Numbered from the stretch's first letter, positions 57,060-64,000 are shown. The stretch is DNA of 64,000 nt from Solihabitans fulvus (GCF_008386585.1 NZ_VUOB01000041.1:1-64000); one strand, 5' to 3'. Made by a program: numbers and translations. The notes: generated from the letters alone by a model not told the origin.

Positions 57060-58817
57060 GTGATCGGTCTGTTCGCCGTCACCTCGGCGGGCCGGCGCGC
57101 CGCCAGCGAGCTGGCCGCCGCGCTCGGCCCGGACACCGTCGTGGCCGACGGGCCGATCCGGCCGGCGCTCGAGCGGCTGTGGCCCAAGCTCGGCGCCGCG
57201 GTGTTCTTCCTCGCCACCGGCGCGACCGTGCGGCTGATCGCGCCCCTGTTGCGGGACAAGCACAGCGACCCCGGCGTGGTGTGCGTCGACGAGGCCCGCC
57301 GGTTCGCCGTCGCGCTGGCCGGCGGGCACTCCGGCGGCGCGAACGCGCTGGCCGAGCGGATCGCCGATGCGCTCGGCGCGATCCCGGTGGTCACCACGGC
57401 CTCCGACGCCACCGGCAGCACCCCGCTTGATGAGCTGGCCGAGCTGTTCGACGCGACCCCGGACGGCGACCTAGCAGGCTGCGGTGTCGCCGTGCTCAAC
57501 GGCGACCCGGTGCGGCTGGTCAACCCGCTCGGCTTCCCGCTGCCCGCGCTGCCGGAGAACGTCTCGGAGCACGCGCACGGCGCCGAGTGGACCGTGCTGA
57601 TCGACGACCGGCTGCCCCCGACGACGTTGCCGGGCAAGGTCCTTCGGCTCGTGCCGCGCACCCTCGTCGTCGGCGTCGGCTCGGCGCGCGACGTGCCCAC
57701 GGCCGCCGTGAACGCCACGCTTGAGCTGCTGGCCAGCGAGTACGGCCTCGACCCCCGCGCGGTGCGGGCGTTCGCCAGCATCGATCTCAAGGCGGACGAG
57801 CGCGGCATCCTGGAGGCCGTGCAGGACTTCGCGTTCTGGCACGGCGGGGCAGGCGACGGCGTCGAACCGCCGACCCTGCTGACGCACACCGCCGAGCAAC
57901 TGTCCACTGTGGACGTGCCGAACCCGAGCGAGGTGGTGCGCGCCGAGGTCGGCACGCCGAGCGTCGCCGAGGCCGCCGCGCTGCGCACCGCGACCCAGCT
58001 CGCCGGCGGCGGCCGGGTCGAGCTGTGCGTGCCGAAGACCAAGGGGGACAACGTCACCGTCGCCGCCGCCAGGATCCACCCGCGCGGCAGGCTCGCCGTC
58101 GTCGGGCTCGGGCCGGGCGCCGCCGACCTGCGCACACCGAGGGCCGAGGCCGAGCTGCGCAGGGCGTCCACGGTCGTCGGCCTCGACCAGTACGTGGACC
58201 AGGTGCGGCACCTGCTGCGGCCGGGCACGGACATCCGGGTCAGCGGGCTCGGCGCGGAGGAGGAGCGGGCGCGGGAGGCCGTCGAGCTGGCCGAGGCCGG
58301 CGCGGCGGTGGCGCTGATCGGCTCGGGCGACGCCGGCATCTACGCGATGGCCAGCCCCGCGCTCGAACAGGCCGACGAGTCGATCGAGGTCGCCTGCGTG
58401 CCAGGGGTGACGGCCGCCCTGGCCTCCGCCGCGTTGCTCGGCGCCCCGCTCGGTCACGACCACGCCCTGATCAGTCTGTCCGACCTGCACACGCCGTGGC
58501 CCGCGATCCAGCGGCGCGTGCGGGCGGCGGCCGAGGGCGACTTCGTGGTGTGCTTCTACAACCCGAGGTCGCGGGATCGGCACTGGCAGCTCGGCGCGGC
58601 GCTCGACATCCTGCGCGAGCACCGGCCGGCCGGCACACCGGTCGGCGCGGTGCGCCAGGCCAGCCGCGACGGGCAGCGCGTGTACCTCGCGCCGATCGCG
58701 GAGTTCGACGTCGAGCAGGTGGACATGTTCACCACGGTCGTCGTCGGCTCCTCGCAGAGCAAGGTGGTCGGCGGCCGGATGGTCACGCCGAGGGGATACC
58801 GGTGGATGGCGGACTAG
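57060..58817 (+). CDS. cobJ: cobalt-precorrin-5A hydrolase / precorrin-3B C17-methyltransferase fusion (CbiG-CobJ)
   Basis: This 585-residue fusion has a CbiG part (residues 1-340) with LFFLATGATVRLIAPLL-like FFLATGATVRLIAPLLRDK, CVDEARRFAVALAGGHSGGANALA, and the C-terminal CbiG domain VVGVGSARDVPTAAV...AVRAFASIDLKADE. The CobJ/CbiH methylase part (residues 345-585) has VVGLGPGAADLRTPRAEAEL, IGSGDAGIYAMASPALE, VPGVTAALASAALLGAPLGHD and FYNPRSRDRHWQL. CbiG opens the ring-A lactone and CobJ methylates C17 during ring contraction. GTG 57060 has AAGGAG upstream. The 3' end overlaps the ferredoxin gene. Confidence 0.95.
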   Translation: MIGLFAVTSAGRRAASELAAALGPDTVVADGPIRPALERLWPKLGAAVFFLATGATVRLIAPLLRDKHSDPGVVCVDEARRFAVALAGGHSGGANALAERIADALGAIPVVTTASDATGSTPLDELAELFDATPDGDLAGCGVAVLNGDPVRLVNPLGFPLPALPENVSEHAHGAEWTVLIDDRLPPTTLPGKVLRLVPRTLVVGVGSARDVPTAAVNATLELLASEYGLDPRAVRAFASIDLKADERGILEAVQDFAFWHGGAGDGVEPPTLLTHTAEQLSTVDVPNPSEVVRAEVGTPSVAEAAALRTATQLAGGGRVELCVPKTKGDNVTVAAARIHPRGRLAVVGLGPGAADLRTPRAEAELRRASTVVGLDQYVDQVRHLLRPGTDIRVSGLGAEEERAREAVELAEAGAAVALIGSGDAGIYAMASPALEQADESIEVACVPGVTAALASAALLGAPLGHDHALISLSDLHTPWPAIQRRVRAAAEGDFVVCFYNPRSRDRHWQLGAALDILREHRPAGTPVGAVRQASRDGQRVYLAPIAEFDVEQVDMFTTVVVGSSQSKVVGGRMVTPRGYRWMAD

Positions 58818-59124
58818 GGATTCCGCTGCTGGTCAGTTCGGCGTGCACGGCGTGCGGCGCCTGCCTGCTGACCTGCCCCGAGCACGCGCTGCGGCCGGCG
58901 CCAGGTCGGCCGGTGGTGCTGCCGGCCAGGTGCACGTCCTGCGGCGAGTGCGTGGAGATCTGCCCGGCGGACGCGATCTCGCTGGTCGGGGAGTGACCGA
59001 CGGGCCTCGGTCGGCCGGCGCGGCGCGCGGCGCGGACGTACATCCACTCGATCACCACCGCGGTGCTGGCCAGTTGGGCGACGAAGCCCAGCACGATCAA
59101 CACGACGGTCGTTTCCTCGGACAT
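58783..59124 (-). CDS. possible small membrane protein antisense to the ferredoxin gene
   Basis: ATG 59124 follows an excellent ribosome-binding site (GGGAGGT). The first 35 residues (MSEETTVVLIVLGFVAQLASTAVVIEWMYVR) form a convincing single membrane helix. The frame then stays open for a further 75 residues complementary to the ferredoxin and the end of cbiG/cobJ, where its composition looks non-native. Either a genuine 113-residue protein overlaps the operon end, or a frameshift has removed a stop soon after the helix. Function is unknown. Confidence 0.4.
   Translation of the reverse strand: MSEETTVVLIVLGFVAQLASTAVVIEWMYVRAARRAGRPRPVGHSPTSEIASAGQISTHSPQDVHLAGSTTGRPGAGRSACSGQVSRQAPHAVHAELTSSGIPSPPSTGIPSA
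58802..58996 (+). CDS. small 2x[4Fe-4S] ferredoxin
   Basis: This 64-residue protein begins 16 bases before the cbiG/cobJ stop. It has two clusters of the CxxCxxCxxxCP type: CTACGACLLTCP and CTSCGECVEICP, the signature of bacterial two-[4Fe-4S] ferredoxins. GTG 58802 (VDGGLG) is the only fitting start. As the last gene of the operon it probably supplies electrons to a B12-pathway enzyme. The ring-contraction step is a candidate, because some CbiH enzymes carry a fused Fe-S domain. Confidence 0.9.
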   Translation: MDGGLGIPLLVSSACTACGACLLTCPEHALRPAPGRPVVLPARCTSCGECVEICPADAISLVGE

Positions 59125-59218
59125 GCCTACCTCCCAGTGGGTTTGGCGGTCCGACGGCAGGTCGGGGCGATCGGTGCCGCCGCGGCAGGCGATCCGCCCG
59201 TTCAGGTGATCACCGCAC

Positions 59219-59258
59219 GCGAGAAACCACGCCCCTGGCGCGGGACGTGGTTTCTCGC
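59219..59258 (-). terminator. hairpin terminator downstream of the CHAP gene
   Basis: GCGAGAAACCACG (59219-59231) and CGTGGTTTCTCGC (59246-59258) form a perfect 13-bp stem with a 14-base loop, 18 bases beyond the stop of the minus-strand CHAP gene. Confidence 0.8.
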
Positions 59259-59276
59259 GGCATCAGGCGTCGACCG

Positions 59277-60767
59277 TCAGGACGCGACCTGCTGCCACGG
59301 GCCGAACGAGGTGCCGGCTCCGGTGGTGGTGTTGCCGCTGGCCAGGATCGTGCCGGTGGCGCCGCGGGCGTAGACGTTCATGGTGCCGTCCGCGAACTGG
59401 ATGACCGACGGCCTGCCGACGAAGCCACTGCCCGTGGTCAGCGGCTGCCACGGCCCGAAGGACGCGCCGACCGAGGCCTGCCCCATGCCGTTCACGTTGC
59501 CGTCGGCGAGGACCGCGTACGTGCTGATGGTGCCGTTGGCCAGCAGGATGGTCTGCGGGTCGCTGGCCACGGCCATGGCCCCGGCCGGCGAGACCTGTTG
59601 CCAGGAACCGAAGTTGGTGCCGGCTCCGGTGGTGGTGTTGCCGGCGGCCTGGATGGTGCCGGCGGTGGTCCGGGCGTAGACGTTGATGGTGCCGTCGGTG
59701 AACTGGACGACCGAGGGCCTGCCGACGAAGCCGCTGCCGGTGGTCAGCGGCTGCCACGGCCCGAAGGAGCCGTTGACCGAGGTCTGGCCCATGCCGTTGA
59801 CGTTGCCGTCGGACAGCACGGCGTACACGTTGAGCAGCCCGTTCGCGGACAGGGTCACCTGCGGGTCGCCGGTGACCGGCAGCGCGCCGGCCGGCGAGAC
59901 CTGCTGCCAGGCCCCGAAACTGGTGCCTGGCCCGGTGGCGGTGTTGCCGGCGGCCTGGATGGTGCCCGCGGTGGTGCGGACGTAGACGTTCACCGTGCCG
60001 TTCGGGAACTGGATCACCGACGGCCGGCCGGCGAACCCGCCGCCCGTGGTCAACGCCTGCCAGGCGCCGAAGGGGCCGCCGGCGGTGGTGTTGCCCATGC
60101 CGTAGACGTTGCCGTCGGCGTTCACCACGTAGGTCTTGATGGTGCCGTCCGCGAACCGGATCGTCTCGGGTCCGGCGAACTGCGCGGCAGGCGAGGTGAT
60201 CCCGACCGCCGTGACGAAGGCGTTGATCGTCTGACCGGCGATGCTGCTGCCGACCCTGCCGGTGCCGTAGGAGTAGGCCACGGTCGTGGTGGTCGAGTCT
60301 CCGTTGCCGAAGTTGCCGTTGATGACCTGGATGGTGCCGTCGCCGTTGACCCGGCTGACCAGCCCGACATGGTCGGCGTAGCCCGCGCCGTTGTAGTTGA
60401 AGACCACGGCGTCGCCGGTCTGTGGGGTGTAGGACGTCGAGGTGTGCAGCGTGCCGTTGTTCGCGCCGTAGGTGTAGAAGCTGCCCGCGCCCGGCGTGAT
60501 GCCGTCGACCTTGAGTCCCGTGTTCTGCCACACCCACTTGGCGAAGTCGGCGCACCAGGCTTCGGGCTTGCAACTCGTGAAGTAGCCCGTCCCGCCGAGG
60601 CTGTTGGTCTCGCAGTTGTGCTTGCCGAGGTTCGCGGCGGCGAGCCCGACGACGTCCCCGCCGGTGGCGGCGGACGCCGTGGTCAGGGCGCTCAGCGCCA
60701 ACACGGGAGCGGCGACGGCGGTCATGGCGGCGGCGGTGAGTATCCGGCGAACCAGTGTGCTGGACAT
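59277..60767 (-). CDS. secreted CHAP-domain hydrolase with tandem beta-repeat domain
   Basis: The 496-residue protein has a Sec signal peptide (residues 1-33, ending ASA). A CHAP domain of the NlpC/P60 superfamily follows (about 35-185), with catalytic Cys in EAWCADFAKWVWQN and His in YADHVGLVSRV. This is the fold of peptidoglycan amidases and endopeptidases. Residues 200-496 are built of W-containing units of about 50 residues (FGPWQPLTTGSGFVGRPSV, then INVYARTTAGTIQAAGN). They are arranged as three near-identical 102-residue (306-bp) super-repeats, like beta-propeller lectin (PLL-like) modules that bind surface glycans. ATG 60767 has AAGGGAA upstream. A cell-wall or inter-bacterial lytic role is plausible. 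Confidence 0.9.
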   Translation of the reverse strand: MSSTLVRRILTAAAMTAVAAPVLALSALTTASAATGGDVVGLAAANLGKHNCETNSLGGTGYFTSCKPEAWCADFAKWVWQNTGLKVDGITPGAGSFYTYGANNGTLHTSTSYTPQTGDAVVFNYNGAGYADHVGLVSRVNGDGTIQVINGNFGNGDSTTTTVAYSYGTGRVGSSIAGQTINAFVTAVGITSPAAQFAGPETIRFADGTIKTYVVNADGNVYGMGNTTAGGPFGAWQALTTGGGFAGRPSVIQFPNGTVNVYVRTTAGTIQAAGNTATGPGTSFGAWQQVSPAGALPVTGDPQVTLSANGLLNVYAVLSDGNVNGMGQTSVNGSFGPWQPLTTGSGFVGRPSVVQFTDGTINVYARTTAGTIQAAGNTTTGAGTNFGSWQQVSPAGAMAVASDPQTILLANGTISTYAVLADGNVNGMGQASVGASFGPWQPLTTGSGFVGRPSVIQFADGTMNVYARGATGTILASGNTTTGAGTSFGPWQQVAS

Positions 60768-60801
60768 GCGTTTCCCTTGTGTGTGAAGGAATATTGGCTA
60801 G

Positions 60802-61095
60802 CTATTTGTCGGTCGCTGTCGGCCGGATTCGATGCAGGCTCCAGCCGTGCAGGAAGGTCGAGTTTCCGATCGCCGTCAGGCAGATCGAATGAGCGGTCGA
60901 TTCGGCCGATTCAACGGAATCGGCGAGTTGGAAGAACACCACGCAGAAGGAGTCGACCGAGGTTCGGACTGTGATGTGTTCGACACGATCGGCCGGAGTG
61001 CAGTGCGCCCACAGCACGTCCGCGACCACGGCCTCGTGCTCGGCGGTTCCGGTGCCGGGCCTACTCGGCACCAGGCGCGCCGTGACCACGTGCAA
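60802..61095 (-). CDS. small hypothetical protein downstream of a putative secreted peptide
   Basis: I do not recognise this 97-residue protein. It has no signal or membrane segment and is mixed alpha/beta, with a central DRVEHITVRTSVDSFCVVFFQL and a C-terminal GNSTFLHGWSLHRI. The TTG start at 61095 is preceded by GGGAG nine bases away, inside the end of the upstream peptide gene (stop at 61102); GTG 61089 is an alternative. It is co-directional with and six bases from the peptide gene, so they form an operon. It may modify, bind or give immunity to the peptide, but nothing in the sequence proves this. Confidence 0.7.
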   Translation of the reverse strand: MHVVTARLVPSRPGTGTAEHEAVVADVLWAHCTPADRVEHITVRTSVDSFCVVFFQLADSVESAESTAHSICLTAIGNSTFLHGWSLHRIRPTATDK

Positions 61096-61101
61096 ATCCG
61101 T

Positions 61102-61227
61102 TCACTCCCAGTTGTAGCCCGTCGCGGCAGCCGCCGCGATGCCGACGGCGTGTGCGGCGGGGATCAGAGCCACGGCGGCGGCAATGGCGACAATCGCGGC
61201 GCTGAGCAAGCGAACGAACGCGGACAT
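61102..61227 (-). CDS. 41-residue putative secreted peptide precursor
   Basis: ATG 61227 follows a good ribosome-binding site (AAGGGGAG). The product begins with a textbook signal sequence (MSAFVRLL, then a hydrophobic Ala/Val/Ile core ending PAAHA) and leaves a predicted mature peptide of about 14 residues, VGIAAAAATGYNWE. It is too short for routine gene finding. It is the first gene of a two-gene operon divergent from a TrmB/LuxR-type regulator, with a perfect inverted repeat between them. A signalling or effector peptide is a reasonable inference. Confidence 0.65.
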   Translation of the reverse strand: MSAFVRLLSAAIVAIAAAVALIPAAHAVGIAAAAATGYNWE

Positions 61228-61369
61228 GGTGCTCCCCTTGAGGTATTCGGTGATGCGCTAAACGAGTCGCGAACCGGGTTTCTCGGTTATCTGAATTCTC
61301 GCCGCGCCCCTTTTTCGTGGCGCTGACAAGAGTCTGCGGCGGCGCTGCGGCCGGCGGAAGACCTTTGAC

Positions 61370-61402
61370 CTGGCACCAAGTGCCCTGGCAGCTTGGTGCC
61401 AG
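61370..61402. promoter_or_regulatory. perfect inverted repeat between peptide operon and regulator
   Basis: CTGGCACCAAG (61370-61380) and CTTGGTGCCAG (61392-61402) are perfect 11-base inverted arms separated by exactly 11 bases, centre-to-centre about two helical turns. The repeat lies 143 bases from the peptide start and 104 from the regulator start. That fits an operator for a dimeric regulator better than a terminator, since no gene ends here. Confidence 0.7.
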
Positions 61403-61506
61403 CCGGCGACCGCCAACACACCGGTGACGTTCGACGCACCGCACTCACTTGAGTCGACCGAGGTTGACCTGCGACGATATGTCCGTTTTCAGTGAAAGTG
61501 GGGGTT

Positions 61507-62490
61507 ATGCTCGGCGCGTTGGGACTGGACTCGGTCACCGAGGGCGTCTACCGGCTGCTGCTGACGCGAGCGGATCTCGGCGTGCTGCCGATCGCGCAGC
61601 GTCTCGGCGTCGGTGAGGGCGAGGTGCGTGACGCGCTGGACCGGCTCGTCGACCTGGCGCTGTTACGGCAGTCGGTGCAGAACCCCGGCACGCTGCGGGC
61701 GGTCAGCCCGGAGGCCGGGCTGCAACTGCTGCTCCAGCGCCAGCAGTCCGACCTGCTGCGCCGCCAGCAGGAGGTGCTGGAGAGCCAGCACGCGATCTCG
61801 CGGATGGTGACGGAGTTCGCTGACCTGCGGCAGGGCGAATCGACGCCGTTGGGGGAACGGCTGGTCGGCGTCGACGCCGTGGTGGCCAGGCTGGAGGAGT
61901 TCGCCGCCACCACGGCCTCGTCGGCGTGCGCCTTGATCCCGGGGGCGCTGCGGTCCGAGGTCGGCGTCGAGGCGTCGATTCGCAACGACCGCACGGCCTC
62001 CGCGCGGGGTGTGGTCATCCGCACGGTGTTCATGGACAGTGTGCGCAACGACGCGCTGACCCACCGGTACGCGCGCGCGCTCACCGACGCGGGCGGAGAG
62101 GTGCGGACCGTGCCGACGCTGCCGCTGCGGATTCTGCTGCTGGACGCGAAGGTCGCGCTCGTGCCGATCGACCCGGCGGACACCAGCGCCGGCGCGGTCG
62201 TGCTGCACGGTCGCGGTGCGGTGGCCGCCCTCGTCGCGTTGTTCGAGCAGACCTGGGACACGGCCTGCCCGTTCGGGGCCGACCGTCCGCGCGACGAGGT
62301 CGGGCTGACCAGGCAGGAACGCGAGTTGTTGTTGCTGCTGGCCCAGGGCATGACCGACGAGGCTGCGGGCAAACGCCTGAACATCTCGCTGCGCACGGTC
62401 CGGCGCGTGATGTCGGACCTGATGGAACGCCTCGGCGCGCGCAGCCGCTTCGAGGCCGGGCTGCGGGCGGGGGAGCGCGGCTGGCTCTGA
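61507..62490 (+). CDS. TrmB-like/LuxR-type helix-turn-helix regulator
   Basis: The 327-residue protein has an N-terminal winged HTH of the TrmB/MarR kind (residues 5-65: VYRLLLTRADLGVLPIAQRLGVGEGEVRDALDRLVDLALL), a coiled-coil segment (LLLQRQQSDLLRRQQEVLESQ), and a PLD-like sensor region (residues 110-245). A C-terminal LuxR HTH follows (LTRQERELLLLLAQGMTDEAAGKRLNISLRTVRRVMSDLMERL). There is no phospho-acceptor receiver, so it senses a ligand directly. ATG 61507 is used; GTG 61492 adds five residues. It probably controls the divergent peptide operon and perhaps the CHAP gene. Confidence 0.88.
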   Translation: MLGALGLDSVTEGVYRLLLTRADLGVLPIAQRLGVGEGEVRDALDRLVDLALLRQSVQNPGTLRAVSPEAGLQLLLQRQQSDLLRRQQEVLESQHAISRMVTEFADLRQGESTPLGERLVGVDAVVARLEEFAATTASSACALIPGALRSEVGVEASIRNDRTASARGVVIRTVFMDSVRNDALTHRYARALTDAGGEVRTVPTLPLRILLLDAKVALVPIDPADTSAGAVVLHGRGAVAALVALFEQTWDTACPFGADRPRDEVGLTRQERELLLLLAQGMTDEAAGKRLNISLRTVRRVMSDLMERLGARSRFEAGLRAGERGWL

Positions 62491-62577
62491 CCGGGGGACC
62501 GGCCGCACCGGCACCGGAATGGGTTGCCAGATCAGGGCAACAGGCAGACCCTGGCAGTCGCACAGGTAGCGCACTTG

Positions 62578-62597
62578 GTCCACAGTGGACACTGTGG
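62578..62597. terminator. palindromic element between convergent genes
   Basis: GTCCACAGTGGAC (62578-62590) overlaps a second palindrome, CCACAGTG-GA-CACTGTGG (62580-62597). It sits just beyond the stop of the XRE gene and 87 bases after that of the LuxR-type gene, and may terminate transcription. It is also one of five copies of a recurring 13-bp palindrome in the window. Confidence 0.5.
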
Positions 62598-62598
62598 T

Positions 62599-63450
62599 TC
62601 AGGTCTCGGCGATCAGCCGTTCGATCCACCGCGTCGAATCCGTCGGCGTCAGCGCGAGCGTGCTGAGGTGCTGGAAGAGGAGTTCTGCCGCTGCGGTGTC
62701 GTCCTGGTTGTCGACACACGTGGCACCGGTCACGTGGGGAACGTAGAGCAGGGTCCGGTCTTCGGGGTCGGGGAAGGACAACACCATGAAGGTGCCTTTG
62801 CGGCCTTCATGCGGACCGGCCCTGCGGAGCATGACCTGCACGGTGATGGTCGGCAGTGCGGCCATGGTCAGGATGTGGCGGAGTTGGTCGCGCGCGACGG
62901 CCGGATCGGGCAGCGGGACGGCCAGCGCCGTCTCATCGATGATCACGTGGTAGCGGCGGGGGTCGTCGACGGTGAGGCGTTGCTGGCGTCGCAACCGGAT
63001 GGCGAGTTCCTGTTCGTGACGCCCGCGTCGGGACGCGGACAGAACGACGCGGATGTAGGGCTCGGTCTGAAGCGGTTCGGGCACGAGGCCGAGTTGGAAT
63101 TCGCGGACCAGGGTCGCGTCGTTCTCGGTGCCGGCGAAGTGACCGCGTGGCAGTCCGTAGCCGCGCCACCAACCGCGTTGGGTGATGTGATGCAGGCGCG
63201 TCAGGTAGGGCTTCCAGTCGTCATAGAGCAGGCCGTAGGCGTCGAGCATGGCGCAGAGTTCGTGGTAGGTGGGCGGTTGGCCGCGTTCGATGCGGTTGAG
63301 TTTGTCGACGTCGATCTTGACCCGCACCGCGACTTCGGTGGTGTGCATGCGGGTGTGTTCGCGCAAGTCGCGCAGCGAGCGGCCGAGTTGCCGTTGTAGG
63401 TGGGTGTGTTCCAGCGCCAGGCGCCGGGAGTCGTCGCGGTCGAGGCTCAT
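62599..63450 (-). CDS. XRE-family regulator with DUF5753 domain
   Basis: The 283-residue protein has an N-terminal Cro/C1-type HTH (residues 15-75: LGRSLRDLREHTRMHTTEVAVRVKIDVDKLNRIERGQ) and the DUF5753 domain common in actinomycetes (VREFQLGLVPEPLQTEPYIRVVL, RQQRLTVDDPRRYHVIIDETAL, GPHEGRKGTFMVLSFPD). Such proteins are often paired with a small DUF397 partner, which is not seen here. ATG 63450 overlaps the stop of the upstream zinc-finger-like gene (ATGA), so the two were once translationally coupled. Confidence 0.9.
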   Translation of the reverse strand: MSLDRDDSRRLALEHTHLQRQLGRSLRDLREHTRMHTTEVAVRVKIDVDKLNRIERGQPPTYHELCAMLDAYGLLYDDWKPYLTRLHHITQRGWWRGYGLPRGHFAGTENDATLVREFQLGLVPEPLQTEPYIRVVLSASRRGRHEQELAIRLRRQQRLTVDDPRRYHVIIDETALAVPLPDPAVARDQLRHILTMAALPTITVQVMLRRAGPHEGRKGTFMVLSFPDPEDRTLLYVPHVTGATCVDNQDDTAAAELLFQHLSTLALTPTDSTRWIERLIAET

Positions 63451-63718
63451 GAAGTGAGTCCGGTGAGTCCGGTGAGTCCGGTGAGCGCGGGGTTGGGCGG
63501 TAGGCCCTCCAGGCGACGCCACTGGCGATCACACGCCCAGCAGGTGGCCCTGTGCGGGCGGTACTCGGCGAAGACACGGAAGTCCGCGCGGGTGAGGGTG
63601 ATGAGGCGACCGCACAGGGTCTCGATCTGCTCGTCGGGTCGAGGCGGAGCGGGTAGGCGGTCAGGCTGATGGCGTGGCAGCGGTCGTCGGCTTCCTGCCA
63701 GGCGTGGTGTGCGTTCAT
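63447..63718 (-). pseudogene. frameshifted zinc-finger-like small protein
   Basis: From ATG 63718 the frame reads MNAHHAWQEADDRCHAISLTAYP and then loses sense. A different frame continues with PPRPDEQIETLCGRLITLTRADF, then HRATCWACDRQWRRLEGL, and stops at 63447 overlapping the XRE start. The two halves together make one actinomycete zinc-finger-type protein: His near HHAW/RCHAI, Cys in TLCG and CWAC. A single missing C in the CCC run at 63650-63655 explains the break. A sequencing error or ribosomal frameshifting are alternatives. The C-terminus carries a 9-bp repeat (GTGAGTCCG on the + strand, about 63455-63485) encoding TGLTGLTGL. Confidence 0.65.
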
Positions 63719-63920
63719 GGGGCGCTGTCACCTCTCGGCGTTCGGGGAGGCGTGAGCGGTCGGCCAGCCGGTAGGCGCGTCCGGAGGAGCAGTGGCTGAC
63801 CGACCGTGCACAACGTACAGCTAGCAATGGACAGTTAGATATGCCCTGATCAGGCGACATGCGGTGGTCACGCAGAGCAAGGCAAGATGATCGCCTGGCA
63901 TCTATCGAGAAGGAGCGCCG
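63719..63920. other. intergenic region with divergent promoters
   Basis: This region of about 200 bases lies between the frameshifted gene and the last partial gene. AT content rises around 63810-63850 (GTACAGCTAGCAATGGACAGTTAGATATG), suggesting promoters. I see no gene or RNA. Confidence 0.5.
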
Positions 63921-64000
63921 GTGGCGATCTCAAACGCTCAGCGCATCGAGCTTGGCATCTTCCTCCGGCAGTACCGCGACAGAATCGGGCTCGCGCAGGA
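63921..64000 (+). CDS. XRE-family regulator, N-terminal fragment (cut by window end)
   Basis: GTG 63921 follows GAGAAGGAG. The 26 complete codons encode VAISNAQRIELGIFLRQYRD then RIGLAQ, the first helices of a Cro/C1-type HTH like those of DUF5753 regulators. The rest lies outside the window. It is divergent from the zinc-finger-like/XRE pair. Confidence 0.75.
   Translation, partial: MAISNAQRIELGIFLRQYRDRIGLAQ

Noticed and set aside
60832..61326. Plus-strand open frame of 164 codons over the peptide operon
   Set aside because: It has no ribosome-binding site and an odd composition (Gly/Arg/Asp-rich). The minus-strand genes have signal-peptide structure and proper ribosome-binding sites.

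Overview
The window is high-GC actinobacterial DNA with short intergenic gaps, frequent GTG/TTG starts, and GTGA or ATGA overlaps between consecutive genes. A mycothione reductase places it among mycothiol-making Actinobacteria. The gene order rlmN - DUF2631 - dxr - rip - ispG - GNAT - PBP lipoprotein - map - mtr - (GNAT) - Mg/Co chelatase - cobO - cobB is, from memory, that of the Mycobacterium tuberculosis Rv2880c-Rv2848c region. The intergenic palindromes and repeats recall Pseudonocardiales genomes (an Amycolatopsis/Saccharothrix-like organism). The genus is inference.

Layout. 0-7 kb: end of rlmN, an autoregulated-looking TetR/SDR pair, DUF2631, a Tat-exported PHP protein and a two-component system whose kinase carries an unusual extracytoplasmic tail. 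7-14.6 kb: core housekeeping block (MEP isoprenoid genes dxr and ispG, site-2 protease, acetyltransferase, penicillin-binding lipoprotein, methionine aminopeptidase). It is joined to cobQ by a tandem 77-bp cassette that couples translation. 16-24 kb: EamA/LysR, GntR/MFS, a decayed TetR/DUF2306 locus, mtr and a PEBP protein. 24-31 kb: polysaccharide deacetylase, a hypothetical gene under a DNA-damage promoter (LexA box plus PafBC-type RecA-NDp motif), lon with a HAIR/HspR operator, and an APC permease. 30.8-34.7 kb: cobalamin riboswitch and cobN. 35-45 kb: a second two-component system beside a duplicated non-coding module, then a proteolysis-rich stretch (lipoprotein serine protease, alpha/beta hydrolase, M48 protease, three secreted trypsin-like proteases) and a LysE exporter. 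45-48 kb: an ElaA-type acetyltransferase, and bioF divergent from a P450. 48-59 kb: a second cobalamin riboswitch and a tightly overlapped B12 operon (chelatase I/D fusion, cobO, cobB, cobI, cobM, cbiD, cbiE/T, cbiG/cobJ, ferredoxin). 59-64 kb: a secreted CHAP hydrolase with 102-residue repeats; a small locus of a 41-residue putative secreted peptide and a 97-residue protein divergent from a TrmB/LuxR-type regulator around a perfect inverted repeat; and an XRE/DUF5753 region with a frameshifted zinc-finger-like gene.

How it works together. The two riboswitches should silence cobN and the long cob operon together when adenosylcobalamin is plentiful. cobQ, the third B12 unit here, has no visible riboswitch and is tied to map instead. 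The B12 gene set mixes CbiD/CbiG (usually early-cobalt) with CobN and a ChlI/ChlD-type subunit (late-cobalt chelatase). The best candidates for undescribed biology are the peptide/regulator locus at 60.8-62.5 kb, the self-coupling 77-bp cassette, the damage-promoter gene at 25 kb, and the duplicated promoter-plus-hairpin module at 37.6-38.1 kb.
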